Positions 30,501 through 40,001 of a DNA stretch of 64,000 nt are shown here, piece by piece. The DNA is from Chrysogorgia sp. JL179-B06. Taxonomy: Eukaryota; Cnidaria; Anthozoa; Scleralcyonacea; Chrysogorgiidae. Location of the stretch: contig JAYKKM010000437.1 of assembly GCA_035772405.1 (NCBI GenBank), forward strand, positions 10,020,001-10,084,000. The letters are read 5' to 3'. The translations under genes and the position numbers were made by a program. Each line of letters opens with the position of its first letter. The first letter of the stretch is position 1. A model generated the notes under the pieces. That model worked only from the letters and a program-made list of their open reading frames with translations, was not told where the DNA came from and ran no database searches.

Positions 30501-31647
30501 TTCGGATATTTATAACATCGTAAACAAGTTAAGTTATTTGTAGTACATAGGTGATTATCGACATATTCATGGCGTGTAAAATAACTCATACATTTAAACA
30601 CAAAAAGAACTGGTGCTGAGTTTAGAAAATTCCTTTATACTTAAGACTACATCGTAATGATTATTATTTAACCATAAACATACAATATCATTAGTCAATT
30701 TAATAAGATTACCTTCACTATCAGTTCGTGAATCATAAATTATATTATCGGAATGAGTGTCAGCATACACTAACAAATCAACACCCTGTTTTTTTAAATA
30801 ATTATTATATACAAAATTAAACTGTGTAGCATCAACATTACCCTCGGGGATCCCACATTCCCGATATACATTTCGAATTTCTTCACACGTAAATAAATCA
30901 TCAACGGGTTTATTTGGTTTTCTTTTCATTATACCATATTTATAATCTTGTTTTAAAAATGATAAACCCACTAATATTGCTAAAGCAAAACAACAATCTT
31001 TCACTGTACGAAATAATACATGGCTAAGAATATAAAATACACCCGTGCGAAATTTACGACCATATTTTTTTACATTACTTTTCACACCGCCTTTATCTGT
31101 AGCATTTCCCTTATTCAAACTATTATAAATACTTTTTTTCCTTAGTACACTATTTTTTTTTTTTATTTGTACTTATTCCTGCGGGAAAAGTTTGAACAAT
31201 TACTTTACTATTCCAACCATTAGCTATTATTTCTTTATTACTCTGCATAAATTTTTCCATAATATTTAAGAAATATTTAACGTCAAAGTCTTTCACGGGT
31301 AAAACGGCTGTAGAGAAAAAACTTTTTGGAGCATTACTAAAGATAAATCTAACATAATCATCATCACTTTTTACATTTGACCGTGCAATGTTAATTAAAT
31401 AAGAAAAAACCAACGATAACGATTGAATAAAACTAATAAAATTAACCGTTTTTTCCCGTGAAACATCCAAAGAAAAATGTTGTTCAGTGACTTTAAATTT
31501 TTCTCTACTAATAGTTTCTATATGATTAACAGAAAAATAATCGTCTATTTTTTCATTTTTCTTACTTTCTTTTTTCTTATTAAATAAACTTACAATTTTA
31601 TCTATATCTTTTTGACTATATTTTAATTTTTTCTGATCATCATTCAT
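27593..31647 (-). pseudogene. Protein-primed DNA polymerase B, broken by frameshifts
   Basis: Reading from 31647 down, five frames together cover a Polinton-type polymerase of about 1350 residues. In order: an N-terminal domain (31150-31647, ending with FPAG), a second N-terminal region (30594-31118), a Cys-rich zinc region (30296-30601 and just below), exonuclease motif FFDFET (about 30150), and the long frame 27593-29935 with AHNGGRFD (exo II), DFTSLYT (motif A), NSLWGKF (motif B) and YFDTDSV (motif C, about 28000). Breaks lie near 31150, 30603, 30310 and 30040, every one in or beside an A/T homopolymer. The catalytic frame itself is intact, so sequencing indels are as likely as true decay. 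It replicates linear genomes from a terminal protein. Confidence 0.88.
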
Positions 31648-31810
31648 CTTCTTTTTTTTTTCTAAAACAAGAAAAACACGCCGTTTTATTTTTATTTATG
31701 TTTTCGTCTTCACCATCAACACGATCAATAGTAACATCGTATGAATCCTGTATATTAATACATGTCAACGTAAGTATAGGAGGGATTTTTTTTGAGAATA
31801 AAGAACCCAT
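31640..31810 (-). CDS. Small protein with N-myristoylation-like N-terminus
   Basis: 56 residues beginning MGSLFSKK, matching the N-myristoyltransferase pattern (Gly2, Ser6, basic at 7-8), with a CFSCF pair near the basic C-terminus that could be palmitoylated. It overlaps the polymerase ATG by 8 bp. Its position just upstream of the polymerase suggests a small membrane-associated accessory protein. No family recognised. Confidence 0.45.
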   Translation of the reverse strand: MGSLFSKKIPPILTLTCINIQDSYDVTIDRVDGEDENINKNKTACFSCFRKKKEDE

Positions 31811-31850
31811 TTAAAAAAAACTAAAACAAAAAAAGAGAGTAAAAAAAAAT

Positions 31851-32165
31851 ATGAGTGAAATTGTTTATATTGAGATATATTTAAAAACGTCTAACTCACC
31901 TTATATCGGGTATGAAATTCAAGATAATGATCCTTCAATATTATTTACGCCGTATCTTTTAAAGGAATGTTTACTAAATTTTACAGAAGATAAAGAAAAG
32001 ATAATACCCATTTCATCAAAAATTTTAAAACAAAGAATAACAGAATTAAAAAAAGAAATATATAACTGTCCCGAAGATATTATCTATAAAGTAGAATGTT
32101 TGGTAAAATTTATTCAGACACATGAAAAAAATAATGATTATTTAGGAATAAAAACTATATTTTAA
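31851..32165 (+). CDS. Accessory protein of unknown function
   Basis: 104 residues. The ATG is preceded by an A-tract (GAGAGTAAAAAAAAATATG). N-terminal beta-like EIVYIEIYLKTS; C-terminal half helical (KILKQRITELKKEIY). Divergent from the 31810 gene, with a 40-bp shared intergenic region. The following SET gene starts 6 bp after the stop. Confidence 0.5.
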   Translation: MSEIVYIEIYLKTSNSPYIGYEIQDNDPSILFTPYLLKECLLNFTEDKEKIIPISSKILKQRITELKKEIYNCPEDIIYKVECLVKFIQTHEKNNDYLGIKTIF

Positions 32166-32171
32166 AAAAAA

Positions 32172-32720
32172 ATGGTAAGAATTAAGTTACCTCGAAAAAG
32201 ACGCAATGATAAATCTCAAAGTATACGTCACGTTCTTCAATGTAGAAGTAATACCCTAAAAAAAATAAGATGCCGTAAACGAACAGCCAAAACAAAAAAA
32301 TGTTGGATTCATTTAGCAAAACAAAATAACTTACGTATCAAGAAATCAAATATCCCCAATGCTGGTGAAGGATTATTTGCTTGGAAAAAACCTTTTAAAC
32401 CCGATCGTAATATTTCTTATTACACGGGAGAAAAAACAACACAAGCCAAATTGGATCGTAAATATGGTAAAAACAATAATGCTGTATATAGTATTTGTAA
32501 CGATGCAAACACTTGTATTGATGCTTATTTGACAACTCACGCCGCAGCACGTTATGCGAATAATGGGAAAACCGGTTCTATATATAAAAATAATTCCGAT
32601 TTTGTTTACGACCCAAATAATAAAAAAATGTATTTAGAAAGTATAAAACATATAAAACCCCATGAAGAAATTTTTGCAGACTATGGTGATAATTATTGGC
32701 AGAGAAAACAACCTTCATAA
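32172..32720 (+). CDS. SET-domain protein (probable lysine methyltransferase)
   Basis: 182 residues. The N-terminal 50 are basic with C24-x9-C34-x9-C44-x2-H47, a small zinc knuckle. The SET core follows: NIPNAGEGLFA (65-70, SAM-binding GxG), ISYYTGE, AARYANNG (127-132, the position of the R(F/Y)xNH motif), then HEEIFADYGDNYW (164-176), the EExxYDYG-type motif with the catalytic Tyr. Post-SET Cys residues are absent, as in short viral SET proteins such as chlorovirus vSET. Likely substrate: histone or a viral histone-like tail (inference). Intact frame. Confidence 0.8.
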   Translation: MVRIKLPRKRRNDKSQSIRHVLQCRSNTLKKIRCRKRTAKTKKCWIHLAKQNNLRIKKSNIPNAGEGLFAWKKPFKPDRNISYYTGEKTTQAKLDRKYGKNNNAVYSICNDANTCIDAYLTTHAAARYANNGKTGSIYKNNSDFVYDPNNKKMYLESIKHIKPHEEIFADYGDNYWQRKQPS

Positions 32721-32722
32721 CA

Positions 32723-32878
32723 ATGGTAGGAAGAATAAGAGAGTTACGCGGTGGTGATTTTAAGGGGAGAAAAAGGCAACGTGGAGGTATTTTTAAAGGG
32801 GAAAAAAGGCAACGTGGAGGAAATAAAACAGTCAATAAATACGGCAAACTTTTTATAAACGATTTTAAAAGAGCTTAA
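32723..32878 (+). CDS. Small RGG/KGG basic protein, possibly prematurely stopped
   Basis: 51 residues containing two near-identical units, DFKGRKRQRGG and IFKGEKRQRGG, after an ELRGG unit. The TAA at 32876 is followed in frame by 41 further open codons including YFQKGGL, up to a TAG at 33002. The motif continuing past the stop suggests that a single stop truncates a longer core-like protein. Two bp after the SET gene, so likely co-expressed. Confidence 0.5.
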   Translation: MVGRIRELRGGDFKGRKRQRGGIFKGEKRQRGGNKTVNKYGKLFINDFKRA

Positions 32879-33028
32879 AAAAAAGCTAATGTAGTAAAAA
32901 TTATTGCAAAACTAGGAACGAAAAAAATCAAAAGATATTTTCAAAAAGGAGGACTTGTATATCATAAACCCAGAAACCATGTTGAAAAGTTTTTAATGTA
33001 TTAGTTTTTTAAAAATAAAAAAATACAT

Positions 33029-33622
33029 TCAGTGTATTATTTCGTCACATAAGAGGTTATTGTCCCTTGAATATTTTTCTACATTACAAGCTCTTATTTC
33101 ATTAAAATTTACACTGATGAAATTAGGGTAATCCACATTACATTCGCATTCCCCTTTACATTTTTTACAAGTGTATTTTATAGTTTTATTATAACTCAAA
33201 AAATCATAATATAATGCTATAATACTCCTAAAGCACTCATAACTAAAACAATGTTTTCTATCATAATCTAGTATCTTTAAATATTCTCCAATTCCTTTGT
33301 CGTTGATACGTGGGGATAGGTCATCATTCCATGCTTCACATATTTTACGAATAAATTCATAACATTCTTCTGGAATATCGTGTTCCTCTTGATGTATAAT
33401 ATACATTTTGGGATTTTTTGAACATTCTACTTCCAGTATAAATTTATACCGTAAATATGCTTCATAATCAGCTATACATATTAGTAGATGATATCTTGAT
33501 TTTTCAATTTCCACACTTCCTACTAAATACCAAAAAAAAACGGATTCCACATAACTGTATTGTGTTAAATCGTGATAAATGTTATATCCCTCTTGATTTA
33601 GTACTCGCTGAAAAATAGCCAT
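33029..33622 (-). CDS. Accessory protein with Cys cluster
   Basis: 197 residues. CKKCKGECEC near residue 156 suggests a metal site. The N-terminal half is aromatic-rich (YSYVESVFFWYLVGSVEI). TATATAAAG lies about 45 bp before the ATG. An earlier out-of-frame ATG is followed by a GTAAGT-like text, which leaves open a small spliced leader, but I see no need for it. No family recognised. Confidence 0.55.
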   Translation of the reverse strand: MAIFQRVLNQEGYNIYHDLTQYSYVESVFFWYLVGSVEIEKSRYHLLICIADYEAYLRYKFILEVECSKNPKMYIIHQEEHDIPEECYEFIRKICEAWNDDLSPRINDKGIGEYLKILDYDRKHCFSYECFRSIIALYYDFLSYNKTIKYTCKKCKGECECNVDYPNFISVNFNEIRACNVEKYSRDNNLLCDEIIH

Positions 33623-33674
33623 ACCACTTACACACGACCATCTTGAAAAAAACGATCTTTATATAGGGGTATAT

Positions 33675-34355
33675 CTACGTATATCCATCGGAATAAACAA
33701 TAGAAATATCGTATTCAATATAGGGTTTATCAGCTTCAGCCGTTTTAATAGCATATTTATAAAAAAAATGATCATCTATAAATTGTATGTTTTGAATCAA
33801 TATAAAATCTTCGTCAGCGGGTAAATTATAAGCTAAATCTACAAAACGTTTATCATCGTTAAAGAAATTTTTCTCAGGATCTATAAACAATTGATTAGAG
33901 CTAAAATAGGTTTTATTAGGTTTTCCAATATATGCTCCAAGATCACCCTGTTCGAATATCTCTTTTTTAACTTGAACAATACTCCATCCTAACGCATCGT
34001 GATATTTTTCACGAATATTATTTTTAAGTTTTACATCAATACTATGAATTATTTTTCGTTTATACCAATCTTTTTTTCTTGCTTCTAATTCTCCCGTAAG
34101 ATAATTCTGTGTATCTGTTTGAAATTTTCTATGGTCACTAAATGTCAATGAAAAATCAGTAAATGGACCTGGAGCACGAATATTTGTTTTAATTTTAAAA
34201 CCGTCAAGAAAACTCGTTGGTACTACACCCCGTATCCAAGACACTTCTTGAAACTCATATAGATTTTTTGCTGATTTTAAAGCAACTGTCCCGTATTTTC
34301 TTGGATTCAAAAGCCAAAAACGTTCACTGTGATGAATGATTTTTTTCTGACTCAT
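33675..34355 (-). CDS. Accessory protein of unknown function
   Basis: 226 residues, TATAAATAA about 46 bp before the ATG. Mixed alpha/beta composition with ERFWLLNPRKYGTVALK near the N-terminus and repeated aromatic clusters at the C-terminus. No signal peptide or membrane segment. Nothing recognisable; no paralog seen in the window. Confidence 0.55.
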   Translation of the reverse strand: MSQKKIIHHSERFWLLNPRKYGTVALKSAKNLYEFQEVSWIRGVVPTSFLDGFKIKTNIRAPGPFTDFSLTFSDHRKFQTDTQNYLTGELEARKKDWYKRKIIHSIDVKLKNNIREKYHDALGWSIVQVKKEIFEQGDLGAYIGKPNKTYFSSNQLFIDPEKNFFNDDKRFVDLAYNLPADEDFILIQNIQFIDDHFFYKYAIKTAEADKPYIEYDISIVYSDGYT

Positions 34356-34516
34356 TTTAATTCCAATACAAGAAAAATATTAAGAACGTTTTATTTATAC
34401 TATACGTAGAATGATATCATTTTTTATATATTTAAATGTACAAAGAGTTTCTATGATCATCTTATTTTTTTACAGTATTTTTTTATTTAGGTAAAATTTT
34501 CAGGAGAGAATAATTT

Positions 34517-35293
34517 TTAAAAATTAAATTCCTTATCATACATAGAGAGTACAGATCGTTCATTATCCTCCTCTTCTAATTTACGAAACAAACATGCCGC
34601 AAATAAAAGACATTCAAACAAACTACAATGATACAATAAACATGTTGGTTCGCTAGTATGATACCAACAATTTCTTGGCTTAAGATTATAAAACGAAAGT
34701 AAATAATCGTACTTCTCAATTCCCAAAAATTCAAGATTAACACAATGTAAAATAGTTTTTTCTTGAAGTGTTTTAACTAAAGACGATTCTTTATCACCAC
34801 CTTTATACCCGATAATAGCATTCGGGGGAAAAACATTACGAAATAAATAACTTAATCTATTTATAAGTTCACTTTGACTAAAATAATCTCTTGATTTTTT
34901 TTCAGATAAATAGTCTAAACCATGACATCGATATTGATGGTAGATGGTAGAACGTTCCCTTCGAGTTAGTTCTTTGTAGGGTTTTAACTTGCCATCATAA
35001 CAATGATAAATAAAATACTTCTTCGTTTGAAGTTCAAGAAGAGTTACTTCACGATAACTGGGTCTCTCACCCTTAAACTGGTAACATTCACAATCCATTA
35101 TATGTGTGATACGGGATAAAAATAATTTTTGTCGTTCTTGGGATATTTCTTCTTTACATTTATTAAATGCACAATTATATTTACCCGCATACAAATCCTC
35201 GATAGTCTCTTCAGATTTATTCTTCTCAGTTGTCTCTAACGGGATGAAGTCTTCTTTAATTTCGCTGTTCACGTTCTCAAATATTTTTGCCAT
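34517..35293 (-). CDS. Accessory protein with conserved Cys/His C-terminus
   Basis: 258 residues. The middle part (YFIYHCYDGKLKPYKELTRRERS) is basic; the C-terminal part has LHCVNLEFLGIEKYDYLLSFYNL followed by CWYHTSEPTCLLYHCSLFECLLFAACLF, a Cys/His series that may coordinate zinc. TATAAAAG lies about 60 bp upstream. I have a weak impression of similar C-termini in invertebrate transposon-associated proteins but cannot name a family. Confidence 0.5.
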   Translation of the reverse strand: MAKIFENVNSEIKEDFIPLETTEKNKSEETIEDLYAGKYNCAFNKCKEEISQERQKLFLSRITHIMDCECYQFKGERPSYREVTLLELQTKKYFIYHCYDGKLKPYKELTRRERSTIYHQYRCHGLDYLSEKKSRDYFSQSELINRLSYLFRNVFPPNAIIGYKGGDKESSLVKTLQEKTILHCVNLEFLGIEKYDYLLSFYNLKPRNCWYHTSEPTCLLYHCSLFECLLFAACLFRKLEEEDNERSVLSMYDKEFNF

Positions 35294-35759
35294 CTCTCAC
35301 TCTCCTACACTCAGACTGATATTAATTATTTTCGACGCTACATTGGCTTTTATAATTGCATCCCGCGTTACTATGCGTTACTGGGGGTAGATTGGTTTGA
35401 TCCAATCAGAGTTCGTTGATTAAAGCTTTCATGTCATCCCGATGATTTGTGATACTCGTATACAATGAATGTGTGTTTTGGGAATTAGAGACGCGAATCC
35501 CTAATTAGCGATTTTCTTCTAAACAAATACCCGGGGATTAGTTGCACCAATGCTGTGTTGTGGGATTAAAACGAATCCCTAATGTTGTTCTAAAACACAT
35601 ACACGTCAAATCAGTTGATATATTATACATTGTAATTACAATAATACTTTTTTCAAATTTTTATCGTGTTAAATTCTGCGTGTGGAAATATATATTTTAA
35701 GAATGATAAAATAGTATATATACAAGGCGTTTTTTTAAAAAACGTCATCGCTTTTGAGA
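35294..35759. promoter_or_regulatory. Divergent intergenic region with CCAAT and TATA boxes
   Basis: 466 bp between divergent genes. Contains CCAATCAGAG (about 35402), two copies of a GGATTAGxxGCGAATCCCTAAT-like palindromic text (35470-35590) and TATATATA at 35715 serving the gene at 35760. No coding sequence seen. Confidence 0.45.
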
Positions 35760-36923
35760 ATGTCGTTAAACATTGGCAGTAAAAGAACCTATGAGCAAGC
35801 TCAAGAAATCAATATTAAGACGATATTGAAAATTGTTTATTATATACAACATTTTCGTAACCGTTACATTGGATTATTATTTGCCGTCTGTGACATATGT
35901 GACTATTACTATGGAGGGATTATCGAATGTATGGAACTTGAATCGAGACACCTTTATTGTCGGGGGTATGGAGACTACGCCTATATTGAAAAAATGAAAA
36001 CTGATATGCTCCAAGATGAATGCAAGGATTGGCGAATCTTAACAGATAAACAACACTATATAATACCCGTTGTTCATTCACAACGAAAATATTTTATTTA
36101 TGGTGAAAAGCTATGTGAGCGTTATCATAAATTACTATTAATACCATCTCAAACATTAGTTAAATCTATTTTTCATTTGAATGATAATCATTCAGATAAT
36201 TTTTTTATTGAAATTCCACCAAGTTATTACCCTAGAAATGATATTTACCATTTTATTTCTATTACTATTACTGATAATCCAACTACAATTCCTAAACCCA
36301 TAGGATATGGGGGGGGTTATCTTTGTAATACATTACATCGACTTAATCGTTGCTTTAGTCGCGAATTTACATATTGCTGTATTTATTTATATTTTATAGA
36401 CCCGTTTTATTTGAAGTCTACTTTTTATTATCTACATACTTTAGATGTTTTTGAGAAAGTAGTTTATCAACTTGCGAGTTGTTTTATTTTCTTTTGCGAA
36501 AATCATAACCCTATATCAAAAATTAACGCAAGTAACGATAGGGTTTATAAATTTAATCTCGAACAGATTGTTAAGCTAGTGATAACGAAACCCGCACCAA
36601 TTAGTTGTTGTTTTAAAAATTGTAAGAATTACTCTTATTGGTTTAAATTGTTTTATAAGACAAGTGAAAATTATAAGTTTAAAGTCAGTTTATTTTCTGA
36701 TATAGTTAATAATAGTATTATACAAAATAATAGACCCATTAATTTACAATTTTACCCTCCGCATTTGGATATATTATATAATTTTTCTATAAGGGTAAGG
36801 ATTACATCAGATAAGTCTAGAGCATCTACTTTTATGATTAAGAGTATTATAGAATCATATAATATTAACTATGAAGATCCTGACATTATAATACAGAGTA
36901 TTGAAAAATTGTATTTAGACTAA
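35760..36923 (+). CDS. Accessory protein, large duplicated family (copy 2)
   Basis: 387 residues from the ATG at 35760, 45 bp after TATATATA. Right-arm paralog of 17592: TILKIVYYIQHF...IGLLFAVCDICDYYYGG, SQRKY, CFIFFCENHNPIS, FKNCKNYSYWF. It is longer at the C-terminus. Its last codons overlap the end of the convergent gene at 36915. The two copies share layout but are well diverged. Function unknown; the conserved C/H residues near the C-terminus may bind metal. Confidence 0.65.
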   Translation: MSLNIGSKRTYEQAQEINIKTILKIVYYIQHFRNRYIGLLFAVCDICDYYYGGIIECMELESRHLYCRGYGDYAYIEKMKTDMLQDECKDWRILTDKQHYIIPVVHSQRKYFIYGEKLCERYHKLLLIPSQTLVKSIFHLNDNHSDNFFIEIPPSYYPRNDIYHFISITITDNPTTIPKPIGYGGGYLCNTLHRLNRCFSREFTYCCIYLYFIDPFYLKSTFYYLHTLDVFEKVVYQLASCFIFFCENHNPISKINASNDRVYKFNLEQIVKLVITKPAPISCCFKNCKNYSYWFKLFYKTSENYKFKVSLFSDIVNNSIIQNNRPINLQFYPPHLDILYNFSIRVRITSDKSRASTFMIKSIIESYNINYEDPDIIIQSIEKLYLD

Positions 36924-37325
36924 TTTTAAAAATTCAAAGAATATATTCGACAACAAAAAACCAGTGTTTTTTTTGCCAGTGTGTTTTTTGTCATTGGGGA
37001 ATAAAATGAATTTAAGATGTGAATTTCTAAAATCTAAAATTGTTTGACGTACAAATAGTTTTATATAATATTCTTCATTATCAATGTTTTTATATCTAAA
37101 AAAACACAGGATTAAAGCAAAAAATGCTATTATTTGTCCAATTTCATGTCTATCCATCCGCATATATACATCCAAAAGTTCACGTGGAATTTTTAAATGG
37201 GCAATAATATTTCTAAATAAATTCTCATGTTCGTCAAGACATTTCCACACACTTTTCTCCATATTTTTATTAATTTTTATTTCAAAACGTGCCAGTTCTT
37301 TTACCATAATATTCCACACCTCCAT
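36915..37325 (-). CDS. Possible viral Bcl-2-like protein
   Basis: 136 residues, TATAAAATG about 46 bp before the ATG. The helix HEIGQIIAFFALILCFFRY occupies the place of a BH1 helix (family form NWGRIVAFF), and the preceding helices (LARFEIKINKNMEKSVWKCL, HENLFRNIIAHLKI) have spacing compatible with a Bcl-2 core. BH2 is not evident, there is no C-terminal membrane anchor, and overall similarity is low. If correct, it would bind pro-apoptotic BH3 helices and delay host cell death; other viruses carry such proteins. Otherwise it is a helical protein of unknown role. Confidence 0.3.
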   Translation of the reverse strand: MEVWNIMVKELARFEIKINKNMEKSVWKCLDEHENLFRNIIAHLKIPRELLDVYMRMDRHEIGQIIAFFALILCFFRYKNIDNEEYYIKLFVRQTILDFRNSHLKFILFPNDKKHTGKKNTGFLLSNIFFEFLKLV

Positions 37326-37562
37326 GATATTTCACTACACTACTATTTTTATTTACAACACTCTCATTTTATACATTTGGGTTTCCTTTTTTTCAAATCA
37401 TTCTTTCTTTTCAAATCCTTATTATTATCCATTACATAGCGTTTTTCCATAAGGTCACTCGTAAATTTTCTAGAACGCCATTGCAAATATTGTTTATTTA
37501 TATATAGTTTCTCAATATAGAGACCCTCTAACTCACGATATTTATCGCGTTGTGTACAAATA

Positions 37563-40001
37563 CAGTACTGCCTAGAAGTAACCTAACGAAAACCTAGATC
37601 GAACCTAGGTTGAACCTCGGTGCAACCTAGGGTCAACCTAAATCTCACCTAGGTTGATCCTAGGTGGCACCTAGGTCTCACCTCGGTCTAACCTCGGTCT
37701 AACCTAGGTTTAACCTTTCGTAAGCAAGCGCGGTTCTCACGTCGGAAATTATACGACACGTTCCGGAACGAGTAGATTTTCCGAAGTTTGGCGTCCTTTG
37801 GCCATTTGAGAAAACCGCATCATACCATAAGTTTCACTCCATCGTTTCGTAAACAATGGAGAAATTATCGCAATACGCCAGGGAACGAATTGTTTCGCTT
37901 TGGTCTTCATCAGTTCCGATAACAAAAATCGCGGACATCCTTGAATTCAAACATCGAGATCGGCTTTAAATTTTATATCTTTCTCGGTATCGACGAAATG
38001 GTGGGAATCTACGAGATGCGCCACGTAGTTGAAGCAAACCGCTTTTGAAAAAGTAACACTTGAAGTTCATCGAGGAAACAATGAAAGCGAATGACGAATT
38101 AACATCTGCTGAAAATAAATATCAAACTGGTGGACGAATGCGCCGTTCATGTCTCACGGAGGCATGAAAATTCGCGTTATTGCCAGTTTGTTCGAGAGCC
38201 AAACAAAATAAAGAGGCTCTTGTTCTGTTTGAATGCCTTAGCGGTAAAAGACGCGTTCGAGGACGTCATTTTTTACGGACGAGACTAGTGTTCAAATCGA
38301 ACAATATGCACGTGCATATATCACTGGCAATATCACTAGCAAACTGAACAACGAACCGTTTCAAACGTCGAACTTCTCATGTGCCGAACATTAGGTTCAA
38401 CCATGCTGATTAATATTAATATCAAAATATTATCGCATGAGGCAGAACAAATATTCTTGTAACGAATAAATCACCTAAGCGCAGCGCGCAGGTCAATATA
38501 TTATTTCGTTAAAGCGGCTTTTTGTTTACATTCGTATTTGGTTCGTATATTTTACCGACAGCCGGTCATCTGAATTTATAAGCATATCAACAGGAGGATT
38601 TACATATATTCAACCAATAATTATTAAGACTTTAATACCTTCAGGCGATGCTTTAGACGTCCCTTTCGTTTTCCTTGGGTACCTTCTTTACGGAAACCTT
38701 AGCATTCTTTTATGATATTATACATGTGTGCTATGAATAAGAACGGTGTGACACCTCGCTGGCACAGAATAATAATCAAATTCCGGTGGATTTGACACTG
38801 GCACTATTAAACGTGCACTTTTCAGTATTTCGAATGAAAAAACGCGAATGGTGTGCATATAGTATAGTGCATTGACAGGGGAATTGTGATTATGGCTAAA
38901 ATGTCCTTCAAGCTTGTGGTTGTTTGTGATAGTTTAATAGGTTGTGGCAAATGGGGCCAAACCGCTAAAGTCGATTTTAATAACAATAGTTTCAGATTTG
39001 TTGCTGTGCGAAGTTACTCCGAAACATCCGAAGCACGCGTTTAAAAGAAAAATAATGACAGTGCAACAGCGTTATAAATCTTAGATGGAATCTAAGCGAT
39101 GACTCAGATGCATGCCGTCCATCGCCAATGCGCGCTGCCATTAATGCTCTCAGTCTTTTGCCAAGCTAATTTTAACGCGGTTTTGTTGAAATAGCTGCTA
39201 TACAACAATAATTAATAATACATAATATATATTAATAATACACAATAAGTGTGACTTATGCCGTCCATCGGAATCGCCAACGCGCTTTCGGTGGTATATA
39301 TTCCGCTTTCCGTTTATGCATGTGTAGCGAACTGACTTTATGTGTGTGGCGAACTGACTTTATGTGTGTGACGAACTGACTCTAGGTTTAGCGAAACCGA
39401 CCGGTTCGTTCCAAACGTCACGGGGTTTTAAACGCGCGTTCGGAAGTTCGTTGGCATTCGACATTTATATGCTTAGTTCCAAATTTAAAACTGATCACGG
39501 CCGAGAAAAGAATGACACAATGCGGAACTTCTAATCGTCTGAAAGTAAACTGAAACCGACAGATCGTGATTTTGGACATTGGTGGTGGCATTTGCCACAA
39601 ACTACAACTCCAAACTACAACTCCAAACCATATTCCAAACGCCGATCACTGTTTAATCACAAACTCACTGGTTGGTTTCACAAATCAAAAGTCCGCTGTT
39701 TACACAGCACTCTACTTTTTACACCGAGAGTAATATTTGATTTTGGATGGGACAGCATACTGTCATACTGTTATTGACACACGCGCGTTACTGAATAGTC
39801 GGACAAGGTCGGAACCCGAAGTGTTTAGTCGACGTAGTTTTTCTCATGCTGTTGGTTTTGTCGACCGCAACCTCACCGCTAATCCACCGCAACCTCACCG
39901 CCAATTGACCGCTAATCCACCGCAACCTCACCGCTAATCCACCGCAACCTCACCGCTAAATGACCGCAACCGCAGTGTTAGGTTATTTCTAGGCAGTACT
40001 G
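37563..40001. mobile_element. Tc1/mariner-like transposon with TA target duplication
   Basis: 2439 bp bounded by inverted termini CAGTACTGCCTAGAA and complement, with TA at 37561-37562 and 40002-40003. Just inside the left end is a ~140-bp set of AACCTAGGT-type short repeats (37580-37715), and near the right end 16-bp ACCGCAACCTCACCGCT repeats (39868-39975). At 37856 an ORF starts MEKLSQYARERIVSLW, typical of the Tc1-like transposase helix-turn-helix, and it breaks quickly. Much of the interior is non-coding decay. It is more GC-rich than the surrounding viral DNA, so it came from the host. Confidence 0.85.
37856..38340 (+). pseudogene. Degenerate Tc1-like transposase
   Basis: The start gives LSQYARERIVSLWSS...ITKIADIL, the N-terminal DNA-binding domain of Tc1-like transposases. 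Stops occur at about 37970 and further; readable fragments continue (ETMKANDELTSAEN) to about 38340. No DDE catalytic core can be followed. Non-functional. Confidence 0.6.
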
